DNA of 5,695 nucleotides. Source: Deltaproteobacteria bacterium (GTDB lineage: Bacteria; Desulfobacterota; Dissulfuribacteria; Dissulfuribacterales; QOAL01). Positions 1 through 5,626 of this stretch are shown here, piece after piece. Made by a program: the position numbers and the translations under genes. Where the stretch lies: NCBI GenBank assembly GCA_026996955.1, contig JALWJV010000119.1:1-5695 (forward strand), given 5' to 3'. Each line of letters begins with the position of its first letter. The first letter of the stretch is position 1. The notes beneath the pieces are model-generated. The model was not told where the DNA came from and searched no databases. It saw nothing but the letters and a program-made list of their open reading frames with translations.

Positions 1-443
1 ATGCAGTACAGTCCATTGCCCATGAGGCTGACACCCTGATTAAACAGGTCATGATTAACGATGCGGTTATCCTGAAGGCAGTGGAATATACTCCGCATGC
101 AACACGCATAAAGACCATGATGTATCAGCACTTCCAGTGGAGAAACAGGGTAATGGCCGCTGTGCTGAACGGACAGCCACTAGATGTGGAAACAGACCCC
201 ACCAAATGTGCCATGGGCGTGTTCCTTAGCAGTTATAACCCCATAAACAGCATGGAACGGGATATAATTGAAAAGATAAAACCTGTACACAGGGAGCTTC
301 ATGAGACAGTTCACCTTCTTGAAGACTTGATCAAGAAGGGAGATGACCCTGTACAGGTTGATGAAGCTCGCAGGAACAAACTTGAACCCATCCTGAACAA
401 ACTGGAAGAACTCATGTCAACCTGGGCAGGAAGCGTGCAATAA
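1..443 (+). CDS. C-terminal part of a CZB-domain protein, probably a methyl-accepting chemotaxis protein (5' end off window)
   Basis: The frame is open from base 3, so the gene probably begins before the window; the first in-frame ATG is at 51 and has no convincing ribosome binding site. The visible part is a CZB (chemoreceptor zinc-binding) domain. Counting from the ATG at 51, it has H27 and W30 in QHFQW, C53 in the CAMG motif, and the H80-x3-H84 pair, which are the expected 3His/1Cys zinc ligands. A helical stretch (AHEADTLIKQV) precedes the domain and the protein ends about 45 residues after the last His. In this family the domain sits in the cytoplasm at the C-terminus of chemoreceptors, or on diguanylate cyclases such as DgcZ, and senses zinc or, in some receptors, hypochlorous acid. 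The parent protein cannot be identified here. A free-standing CZB protein starting at 51 is possible but less likely. Confidence 0.8.
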   Translation, partial: AVQSIAHEADTLIKQVMINDAVILKAVEYTPHATRIKTMMYQHFQWRNRVMAAVLNGQPLDVETDPTKCAMGVFLSSYNPINSMERDIIEKIKPVHRELHETVHLLEDLIKKGDDPVQVDEARRNKLEPILNKLEELMSTWAGSVQ

Positions 444-463
444 AGCCGTAAAGAACTGAACTG

Positions 464-499
464 AAAAGCCCGTCATGCCTTGAGCAGACGGGCTTTTTT
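464..499 (+). terminator. Rho-independent terminator of the CZB gene
   Basis: An 11-bp stem, AAAAGCCCGTC (464-474) with GACGGGCTTTT (487-497), is extended inward by TGC/GCA and closes on a short loop. It runs into six T residues at 494-499. It begins 20 nt after the TAA stop, where an intrinsic terminator would be expected. Confidence 0.9.
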
Positions 500-500
500 A

Positions 501-656
501 TTGAACCGCCCGCTTCGCTCAAGACGCAAAGGACGCAAAGAAAAACCTAACGCCAAGGAAGTTGTTTTTTCCCTGTCGTCTACCCCGACAGGGAAGGGTT
601 AAACCCCTTTGCGTCCTTCGCGTTCTTGGCGGTTCAGCTTTTGTATTTTTAGACTT
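501..656. repeat. Palindromic intergenic repeat element, copy 1
   Basis: This is one of two related ~155-bp elements in the window. The left arm (501-540) matches 3496-3535 at all 40 bases. The right arm (607-644) matches 3601-3638 at 36 of 38 bases, and similarity continues through a T-rich tail to about 656. The two arms are inverted repeats of each other: TGAACCGCC (502-510) pairs with 628-636 and AAGACGCAAAGGACGCAAAG (521-540) pairs with 607-627 almost throughout. The left arm carries an extra 10 nt (511-520). The middle has an inner hairpin, CCCTGTCG (571-578) with CGACAGGG (586-593). It fills the gap between the convergent CZB and lspA genes. It contains no ORF, so it resembles a REP- or MITE-type non-autonomous repeat; I cannot name the family. 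Confidence 0.85.
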
Positions 657-666
657 CCAGCCTTGA

Positions 667-686
667 GCTTTTTCCGGGTAAAAAGC
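667..686 (-). terminator. Weak hairpin after lspA, possible terminator
   Basis: GCTTTTT (667-673) pairs with AAAAAGC (680-686) around a CCGGGT loop, just beyond the lspA stop codon. No T-run follows on the minus strand and the stem is mostly A-T, so terminator function is doubtful. The repeat element immediately downstream could itself end or process the transcript. Confidence 0.3.
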
Positions 687-692
687 AGAACC

Positions 693-1205
693 CTAATGTT
701 CTTCTGATGAGGAAAATCCAAGAAAATGAAGCGCCAGAAAGAACCCCCCGATGGTGATTGCCGAATCCGCCACATTAAAGGCTGGCCAGTGGTATGATCC
801 AACATAAAAATCCAGAAAATCAATTACATGACCAAACCTTATCCTGTCCACAAGGTTTCCGCACGCACCGCCAAAAACAAGTGAGCAGCCCCAGAAGAGC
901 CAGACTGTCTTGTCCGGTGCCGTAATGTAGAGGTAAAAAAGGCCGCCAAGGGCAAGAAAACTTATCAGCTGGAAAAAGAGATGGCGCCACTTCTCATGCC
1001 CTGCCATGAAGCCAAATGCCGCTCCTGTATTGGTGAGGTGGGTGAGATCAAAAAATGAAGATATTACAGTAATGCGCCCATAGAGGGGAATGTGATTCAT
1101 TACCGCCATCTTTGTAATCTGGTCGAGGCAGAGAACCACCACAGCCACTATCATGAATTGAAGCCCTGCCTGCAGGCCGCGTCTTTCAGTTCCTTTAACA
1201 ATCAT
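693..1205 (-). CDS. lspA: Lipoprotein signal peptidase (signal peptidase II)
   Basis: LspA is the inner-membrane aspartic peptidase that removes the signal peptide from prolipoproteins after Lgt has lipidated the +1 cysteine. The 170-aa length is normal for the family. Conserved motifs appear in order: D28 in LDQITK at the end of the first membrane segment (about residues 14-34), N59 in NTGAAFG, GGACGNLVDR at 112-121, catalytic D129 in HVIDF, and catalytic D147 in FNVADS. Hydrophobic segments at about 76-94, 100-117 and 148-164 complete the four-helix topology. The ATG overlaps the TGA of the upstream protease gene (ATGA), with GAGGGT five nucleotides before the start, so translational coupling is likely. 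It is the last gene of a probable three-gene operon. Confidence 0.97.
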   Translation of the reverse strand: MIVKGTERRGLQAGLQFMIVAVVVLCLDQITKMAVMNHIPLYGRITVISSFFDLTHLTNTGAAFGFMAGHEKWRHLFFQLISFLALGGLFYLYITAPDKTVWLFWGCSLVFGGACGNLVDRIRFGHVIDFLDFYVGSYHWPAFNVADSAITIGGFFLALHFLGFSSSEEH

Positions 1206-2644
1206 GTTCTACCCTCATCAGGACCTGTGGTGTCTCTGTCATCAGGATTTTCGTCTTCTTCCTGTTTTTCTGAATCAACCCGCTTGAGCCGCTTGTAATA
1301 CTCACTGTCAGGCGGCAGGTTTCTCAATGCCATTGCCTTTTGATAGGCAGCATTCTGCATATCACCCAGGTTTTTATAATAACGAAACAGATAGTAATGG
1401 GCCATGCCCTTGTCCCCTGCACTGGAATAGGCACGCCCCATCTCAAAGTAAAGCTGGAGATAATCCGTACACTCAGGCTCTATGCCCCTGAACACAGAAA
1501 GCGCCTCATCAACCAGGCCATTGTCAAGGTATGCCTTCCCAAGAAAGAAACGGGCTGCATGGTCACCTGGATACTTCCGGCAATATTCCTTCAGAACAGG
1601 AAGTGCCTCCTTGAACTTTCCTGCCTCAAGATAGGCCCTGCCAAGGTCAAGTTTGAACTCATCCTTTTCAGGGGCAAGCTGCATTACCCTGTCAAACTCC
1701 TTAAAGGCCTGGTCATACTGCCTGGTGCCCAAAAGCGCCATGGCAAGGCCGTAATGCAGAAACAGATCATCAGGCTTATCAAGAAGCTCCCGCCTGTAAT
1801 AGACTGTCATCTGGGCAGGATCCCGGGTCATGAGCTTGACCTTTACCTGTATGCGCCTCAGGCGGTAATGGTCCTCCTTCTGACGCTCAGGGCATGGATG
1901 CTCCTTTACAAGGTCTTCAATATAGGTAATACGCTGGCTTGCCCCCGGGTGGGTAAGCAGGTAGCCGGGGATATTGTCACTACCCAAAAACCTGTTCCGG
2001 GTCATCTTCTGAAGGGTGGTTACAAGCCCCATTGGATCGTAACCTGCCTGACAAATCCACTGGTATCCCCTGCGGTCTGCCTCTTCCTCATCCTGCCTGC
2101 TGTACTTCAAGGAAAGACTCTGCCCCAGGGCAAGGGATGAGGTAAGGAGCGCCTGGGAATTTTGCCCGCCGCCAAGAAACAGGCTTGCAATTGCCATTAC
2201 GGCAGTGCCGATACTGACCACCTTCATCTGGGCCATGCGCTTTGCAATATGCCTGCCCTGCACGTGGCCACACTCATGGGCAAGTATGCAGGCAAGCTCA
2301 TTATCACTGTCAATTGCCTCAAGAAGGCCGGTGTGGACAAAAATCAGACCTCCAGGTGTTGCAAAGGCATTGAGTGCATCGTCCTTTATGACAAAAAAAC
2401 GGTAGTCAAAGTACTTGCCTGATACAACCTTCAAGATCTTGTGACCAATATCAGACACGTATTCAACCACCTCGGGATCGTGGACAAGAGGAGCCTGCGC
2501 CTCAATCTGCATGAGCAGTTTCTGCCGCATCTCACGCTCCTGGGCCACTGAAATGATGGCACAGGTCCGGGGAACTGTCAGGAAAAGCTGGGAGAAGAAA
2601 ACTACAAGGAGTGAAAATATGGTTAAAGTGCGAAAATTTATCAT
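1202..2644 (-). CDS. bepA: BepA-like periplasmic M48 metalloprotease with TPR repeats
   Basis: A 480-aa protein with the BepA/YfgC plan: N-terminal signal peptide (about residues 1-29, hydrophobic core 8-24), M48 peptidase domain (about 35-250), then TPR-like helices (about 290-440) and an acidic tail. Zinc-site residues are H123-E124-C-G-H127 and E186 in the SRxxExxAD motif (182-190). H232 in LLTHP lies 109 residues after the first zinc His, close to the spacing of the regulatory His-switch described in E. coli BepA. BepA degrades or promotes assembly of outer-membrane proteins such as LptD at the BAM complex; the same role here is inferred by family. The frame stays open up to 2965 inside the upstream gene, but that extension has no domain and would bury the signal peptide. 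GTG at 2665 is an alternative start; neither start has a strong ribosome binding site. The cysteine near residue 28 is not in a good lipobox. Confidence 0.9.
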   Translation of the reverse strand: MINFRTLTIFSLLVVFFSQLFLTVPRTCAIISVAQEREMRQKLLMQIEAQAPLVHDPEVVEYVSDIGHKILKVVSGKYFDYRFFVIKDDALNAFATPGGLIFVHTGLLEAIDSDNELACILAHECGHVQGRHIAKRMAQMKVVSIGTAVMAIASLFLGGGQNSQALLTSSLALGQSLSLKYSRQDEEEADRRGYQWICQAGYDPMGLVTTLQKMTRNRFLGSDNIPGYLLTHPGASQRITYIEDLVKEHPCPERQKEDHYRLRRIQVKVKLMTRDPAQMTVYYRRELLDKPDDLFLHYGLAMALLGTRQYDQAFKEFDRVMQLAPEKDEFKLDLGRAYLEAGKFKEALPVLKEYCRKYPGDHAARFFLGKAYLDNGLVDEALSVFRGIEPECTDYLQLYFEMGRAYSSAGDKGMAHYYLFRYYKNLGDMQNAAYQKAMALRNLPPDSEYYKRLKRVDSEKQEEDENPDDRDTTGPDEGRT

Positions 2645-2669
2645 GTTCAGGGTGAAGGCTACCACATTT

Positions 2670-3440
2670 TCATGACCTGCGCCTTCCCTTCCTGTCCTTT
2701 CTGTACTTTTTATTTTTCTGCCTCCTCCTTGCCTTTTCATCCGAATGTCCATACCATTCAGGCCACATTGAGGGAAACTCCGGTATAAAGGAGCCTGGAA
2801 GCTGACCAGGCTTGACATCCTGAGGCGCGGTTTGGGCATCATTACCTGCTGAAACCTGTTTTGCCTTGCGCTCCGGTTTTTCCGGCACAGGCGGAAGCTC
2901 GATCCATGACGCCTGTAGCCACTGGACCAAAAAGAGTGATTCTCCTGCCCTGAAGAACAGGGCACCCTGGGACTGAGCAGCCGCTGTATTTACAGTGCCA
3001 ATAAGAGGCCGAGCATCCCTGCGCCGGCCTGCATTAAGGGCAAGTTCTTTATCAGGCCAAAGGACAATCCACTTCTTGCCTGCAGGAGGTACAAGACCCT
3101 TTTGTACAACGTGGGCATGGGCCCTTGGTCGAACAGGCAGATAGAGAAGTGACGGCGGATCTACCTGTCTGTATTGCAGCAAATCAGATGATTGATATTC
3201 CGGAAGGACCCGGACAGACCTGTCACGCATCTCCATCTTTTCCGGGCTATAAAGCTCAAAAAACTGTTGCAGCCCCCGCACAGAAAGCGACTTGAATGCG
3301 CCCTGCTGCCCAAGCGCCCACCGCACATCCTTGATGCTTATCCAACCTCCTTCATCAGGAACAATGCCAAATTCAAAGGGATTTCTTGCAAGAATGGCAA
3401 AAATGAGCTTGGTCAGGCGCTTCTGGTCCCTCTTTTTCAT
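2670..3440 (-). CDS. KptA/Tpt1-like RNA 2'-phosphotransferase homologue with degenerate catalytic site and basic tail
   Basis: The 256-aa protein follows the KptA/Tpt1 plan. The N-terminal winged-helix part has RLTK (8-11), a P-x3-G-x3-DEGGW motif (21-33) and a hydrophobic stretch ending in VRV (76-78), where the family has IRA. The C-terminal ADP-ribosyltransferase-like lobe has PPSLLY (95-100), KGL, ELALNAGRR (132-140) and a final QWLQASWIEL segment. Tpt1 enzymes remove a 2'-phosphate from RNA using NAD+, but the key residues are largely gone here: the LRHxP motif reads LARNP, QGH after IRA is absent, LYHGT reads LYLPV, and HVHLS reads WIVLW. R77 remains. A proline-rich linker leads to a strongly basic C-terminus, about 14 Lys/Arg in the last 21 residues, suggesting RNA or DNA binding. 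Catalytic activity is doubtful. It heads the operon with the protease and lspA. TTG at 3449 is a possible earlier start. Confidence 0.72.
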   Translation of the reverse strand: MKKRDQKRLTKLIFAILARNPFEFGIVPDEGGWISIKDVRWALGQQGAFKSLSVRGLQQFFELYSPEKMEMRDRSVRVLPEYQSSDLLQYRQVDPPSLLYLPVRPRAHAHVVQKGLVPPAGKKWIVLWPDKELALNAGRRRDARPLIGTVNTAAAQSQGALFFRAGESLFLVQWLQASWIELPPVPEKPERKAKQVSAGNDAQTAPQDVKPGQLPGSFIPEFPSMWPEWYGHSDEKARRRQKNKKYRKDRKGRRRS

Positions 3441-3464
3441 TACTACCAACTAATCAAGTGATTT

Positions 3465-3495
3465 CTTTGCGTTCTTTGCGGTCCAGTTTTCACTT
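3465..3495. repeat. Partial (solo) right arm of the palindromic repeat
   Basis: CTTTGCGTTCTTTGCGGTCC and the following T-rich stretch match the right arm plus tail of the full elements, but with one 9-nt unit fewer. It abuts the left arm of copy 2 in the same orientation as that copy's right arm. It lies between the repeat and the start of the KptA-like gene. Confidence 0.65.
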
Positions 3496-3650
3496 TTGAA
3501 CCGCCCGCTTCGCTCAAGACGCAAAGGACGCAAAGTAAAAAAACTGACACAGAGAACCTGATTTCTTTCCTCTCGGTCACCCCGACAGGTAAAACCAAAT
3601 CTTTGCGTTCTTAGCGTTCTTGGCGGTTCAGCTTTTGTCTTTTTTGACTT
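3496..3650. repeat. Palindromic intergenic repeat element, copy 2
   Basis: This is the second full copy and is within one nucleotide of copy 1 in length. The left arm (3496-3535) is identical to copy 1, while the right arm (3601-3638) differs at two of 38 positions. The T-rich tail runs exactly into the stop codon of the HDOD gene. The middle (3536-3600) has diverged, but ACCCCGACAGG (3579-3589) is kept. An inner stem, CCTCTCGG (3569-3576) with CCGACAGG (3582-3589), survives with one mismatch. Transcripts leaving the HDOD gene would pass through this element before the KptA-like gene, so it could act as a terminator, processing site or mRNA-stabilising hairpin; that is inference. Confidence 0.85.
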
Positions 3651-4576
3651 TATATGAGAAGATTACCCAGCACCCCTTCCTTTCTTAACAGCTCATAAAA
3701 TACAGGGCTGTTTTCCTCAAACCTGCCAAGCCCCTCTTTCATTGCAGCAGAGATCTTCTTGTTACTGATCTTCAAGACTTTTTTCATCCTGTTCCTGAGC
3801 CTTTCCTGGGTATCATCACTGTTACGCATCAGGGCTGCACAAAACATCATCTGTTCCAGGCAGGATACAGTAACTATGAGCGCCTGTTTCTCAGCCTTGA
3901 ACCTGGCAAGATCATCAGGTGGCTGAATACACTGACGTATAAGAAGCGGCAAGTTCCATGCCCTTGCGATACGGCTGGCGAGGTCCTTTGGCAGCCATCC
4001 GGTGGTCTTCTTGAATGTAGCCCTGCTCCAGGGAAATTTGGCATTATTCCAAATTTGAGAATAGACATCAGGCATCAAAGATGCAAGAATAATGTGGCCA
4101 AGAGAGGCAAACATGGCGCACGGAACAGCGGTATCAGGTTCCAACAGGTCTGAAACCGCAAGCTGCCTGGCAAATTCCGATGAAAGCAGGCTCATTGCCA
4201 TAATTCTGGCAACAAGGCCATTGTCTGCAATATTCATCAGTGGAACACTGGCGATTATTTTGGAGGTGTTGTCAAAGCCAAGGAGCACCACCATGAACCT
4301 GACTGAGATCACATCCTGTCTGTAGGGGGAGAAGAATGCTGAATTCATGAGGCGAAAGAATTTCAGTGTCAACCCCATGTCTGTGAGAATGGCATCTGCA
4401 ATCTTCCTGGCATCAACAGAGCCTTCAGATGTAAGAGCCAGGACGGTTCTCACGTTTACCGGCACCGCGGGTATGGTAAGGTCCAGGGCCTGATCCAGAA
4501 TAGCCCTTCGTGACACAGGAGGAAAGGCTGCCTCCTCACCAGAGTGCCCTCTGTCGTTTGAACCGTTTTTGATCAT
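3650..4576 (-). CDS. Solo HDOD-domain protein
   Basis: HDOD domains are HD-related folds without the metal-binding HD residues, found in bacterial signalling proteins and often with regulatory rather than hydrolase roles. In this 308-aa protein the domain covers about residues 28-225: IPAVPVNVRTVL (35-46), the conserved block LTDMGLTLKFFRLMNSAFF (64-82, family form DPxLTxxxLRxxNSAxF), SVRFMVVLLG (91-100), ASLGHIILASLMPDVY (157-172), where LHD/IG-like positions read LGHI, and WNLPLLIRQCI (207-217). The last 80 residues are helical and partly basic (RNRMKKVLKISNKKIS). No receiver, GGDEF or kinase domain is fused. Start ATG 4576 has only a weak ribosome binding site. It is separated from the carbonic anhydrase by 148 nt of hairpins and from the downstream KptA-like gene by the repeat element, so it is probably its own unit. 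Its target is unknown. Confidence 0.88.
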   Translation of the reverse strand: MIKNGSNDRGHSGEEAAFPPVSRRAILDQALDLTIPAVPVNVRTVLALTSEGSVDARKIADAILTDMGLTLKFFRLMNSAFFSPYRQDVISVRFMVVLLGFDNTSKIIASVPLMNIADNGLVARIMAMSLLSSEFARQLAVSDLLEPDTAVPCAMFASLGHIILASLMPDVYSQIWNNAKFPWSRATFKKTTGWLPKDLASRIARAWNLPLLIRQCIQPPDDLARFKAEKQALIVTVSCLEQMMFCAALMRNSDDTQERLRNRMKKVLKISNKKISAAMKEGLGRFEENSPVFYELLRKEGVLGNLLI

Positions 4577-4615
4577 TCAACAAGAAAAGGACAAATTTGC
4601 GATCGATAAGTGTAC

Positions 4616-4635
4616 GGGCGTCCGGCCGGACGCCC
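4616..4635. repeat. 20-nt perfect GC-rich palindrome upstream of the HDOD gene
   Basis: GGGCGTCCGG is followed directly by its exact reverse complement CCGGACGCCC. As RNA it can form an 8-bp stem with a GGCC loop. It lies about 40 nt upstream of the HDOD start codon, in a possible 5' leader or promoter region. No T-run follows on either strand, so it is not a standard terminator. An operator for a dimeric regulator is possible. Confidence 0.6.
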
Positions 4636-4642
4636 CTCAACG

Positions 4643-4693
4643 GCCTGCCAATAAACAGGCAAGGGGCATACTGCCTCAATGCAATATGCCCCT
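4643..4693. repeat. Two adjacent hairpins downstream of the carbonic anhydrase gene
   Basis: GCCTG (4643-4647) can pair with CAGGC (4656-4660). AGGGGCATA (4662-4670) pairs perfectly with TATGCCCCT (4685-4693) around a 14-nt loop. Neither is followed by a T-run. They may protect the 3' end of the carbonic anhydrase mRNA or contribute to termination. Confidence 0.5.
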
Positions 4694-4706
4694 CATGCGG
4701 GAAAAT

Positions 4707-4723
4707 AAAAAAACCGTGACGGT
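4707..4723 (-). terminator. Short terminator-like hairpin after the carbonic anhydrase gene
   Basis: On the minus strand, directly after the TAA stop, ACCG-TCA-CGGT forms a short stem that leads into a run of seven T residues (the first is the last stem base) and then ATTTT. The T-run is good but the four-pair stem is short, so it may work weakly or together with the stronger hairpin that follows at 4662-4693. Confidence 0.4.
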
Positions 4724-4724
4724 A

Positions 4725-5513
4725 TTACATACCCTTGGTCTTCCTGAGAACGATAGTATTCTTCAGCTCATCGCCAACGAGCTTCATGTGGGGATCTTTC
4801 TTGATCATGTCAACATCGGTGATGCCATTGATGTTGGTCACAACAAGCCTGCCCTCACCAGCGCCATAGGCATTGATGAAGTCATAAACAACACCAACTA
4901 CAGCCAGCTTGCCGGACTGTACGAGGTTTGCGTACTTCTTGATGCAGAAATCAACCTGGTAATCAACATTGCGCTCTACATTAAGGAGCCATCTGTCTTC
5001 AAATGTGCCCTTGCCGTCATCGTGCTTGAGGGGCAGGTGAAGTCCATTAAGCTCATTGATAATGCAGGGGCTTTCATTGATGTAGTTGCCCATGGCTGCC
5101 TTTACAGCGCCGCAGTGAGTATGACCAATAATCAGCAGAACTGGCGTATGCAGATGGTAAATACCATAATCAATAGAACCGCATGAGTTCTGAATCTGGT
5201 TTCCCACGTTCCTGATGACAAATACATTGTCCACAGGATCATTTATGAATACAGTTGGATGAACCCTGGCATCTGAACAGGTGATCATGGTTACAAAGGG
5301 GTGCTGTGCTGTAGCATATCCCTTAAAGTAATCGGCTTTGTGATGCTGAACAAAATCGTTATTACCTTTGATTATCTTGCTCAGCGCGTCAGCCGGTGTA
5401 ATAGAAGATGCAGAAGCGTGATGACCTCCGTGAGCAGCCTCTGATGCCCAGGAATTCATTGCAAAAGCCATCATTCCTGCCAGTGCCACTAACAACACAA
5501 ATGCTTTTTTCAT
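4725..5513 (-). CDS. Exported (periplasmic) beta-class carbonic anhydrase
   Basis: The enzyme interconverts CO2 and bicarbonate. The 262-aa protein has a signal peptide: MKK, a hydrophobic core at about 4-19, and likely cleavage near SWA(23). A short His-rich stretch (HGGHH, 28-32) follows. The beta-carbonic anhydrase domain spans about 40-258. Zinc ligands are C79 in CSDAR, H131 and C134 in GHTHCGAV; D81 and R83 form the catalytic Asp-Arg dyad. VFVIRNVGNQ (97-106), SIDYGIYHL (113-121) and VVGVVYD (205-211) are further family blocks. Most beta-class enzymes are cytoplasmic, but exported forms with signal peptides are known in Gram-negatives. A periplasmic location would fit CO2/bicarbonate exchange or pH buffering outside the cytoplasm. 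A strong ribosome binding site fixes the start. It appears to be a single-gene unit. Confidence 0.95.
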   Translation of the reverse strand: MKKAFVLLVALAGMMAFAMNSWASEAAHGGHHASASSITPADALSKIIKGNNDFVQHHKADYFKGYATAQHPFVTMITCSDARVHPTVFINDPVDNVFVIRNVGNQIQNSCGSIDYGIYHLHTPVLLIIGHTHCGAVKAAMGNYINESPCIINELNGLHLPLKHDDGKGTFEDRWLLNVERNVDYQVDFCIKKYANLVQSGKLAVVGVVYDFINAYGAGEGRLVVTNINGITDVDMIKKDPHMKLVGDELKNTIVLRKTKGM

Positions 5514-5524
5514 GGTTTTACTCT

Positions 5525-5532
5525 AACCTCCC
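5525..5532 (-). promoter_or_regulatory. Ribosome binding site of the carbonic anhydrase gene
   Basis: On the minus strand GGGAGGTT is a strong Shine-Dalgarno match, with GGAGG 13 nt before the ATG at 5513. The spacing is slightly long, but no other start codon lies closer in frame and the N-terminal signal peptide supports this start. Confidence 0.75.
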
Positions 5533-5553
5533 TTAAGTTATTATGATTTAACT

Positions 5554-5573
5554 ACTGCACGTCCATGTGCAGT
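5554..5573. promoter_or_regulatory. Inverted repeat upstream of the carbonic anhydrase gene, possible operator
   Basis: ACTGCAC and GTGCAGT form perfect 7-bp arms around a 6-nt spacer (GTCCAT on the plus strand). On the minus strand it is followed by an AT-rich stretch containing CATAAT, a possible -10 element, and then the ribosome binding site. There is no convincing -35 box, so an activator- or repressor-controlled promoter is one reading. A leader-RNA hairpin is the other. Confidence 0.4.
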
Positions 5574-5626
5574 TCCCCGCCTCTTGAAGCAGCCAGGTGA
5601 CAGGCTTACCCACCACCAGGGCTGAT

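Noticed and set aside
501..656. CRISPR-like array from the repeated 9-nt and 40-nt segments
   Set aside because: Only two full copies nearly 3 kb apart plus one partial arm, with palindromic internal organisation and no spacer series or cas genes.
1340..2140. Long plus-strand open frame (about 266 codons)
   Set aside because: It lies wholly antisense to the BepA-like protease, whose HExxH, SRxxExxAD and TPR segments show the minus frame is the real one; the plus translation has no recognisable motif.
2561..2644. Lipoprotein signal in the BepA-like protease (Cys near residue 28)
   Set aside because: The residues before the cysteine (VPRT) do not fit the lipobox consensus L-[AS]-[GA]-C; an ordinary signal peptide is more likely.
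2645..2965. N-terminal extension of the protease overlapping the upstream gene
   Set aside because: The extra ~107 residues have no domain, are read out of frame within the KptA-like gene, and would place the signal peptide internally.
3650..4576. HD-type phosphohydrolase activity for the HDOD protein
   Set aside because: The metal-binding His-Asp pair is absent (LGHI at the LHD position), as expected for HDOD rather than HD-GYP or other active HD enzymes.
4569..5186. Plus-strand open frame of about 205 codons
   Set aside because: It is antisense to the carbonic anhydrase catalytic region and spans the hairpin cluster; no family features.
5514..5626. Sigma-70 or sigma-54 promoter for the carbonic anhydrase
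   Set aside because: CATAAT is a possible -10, but no acceptable -35 lies at the right spacing and no GG-N10-GC match was found, so no promoter was called.
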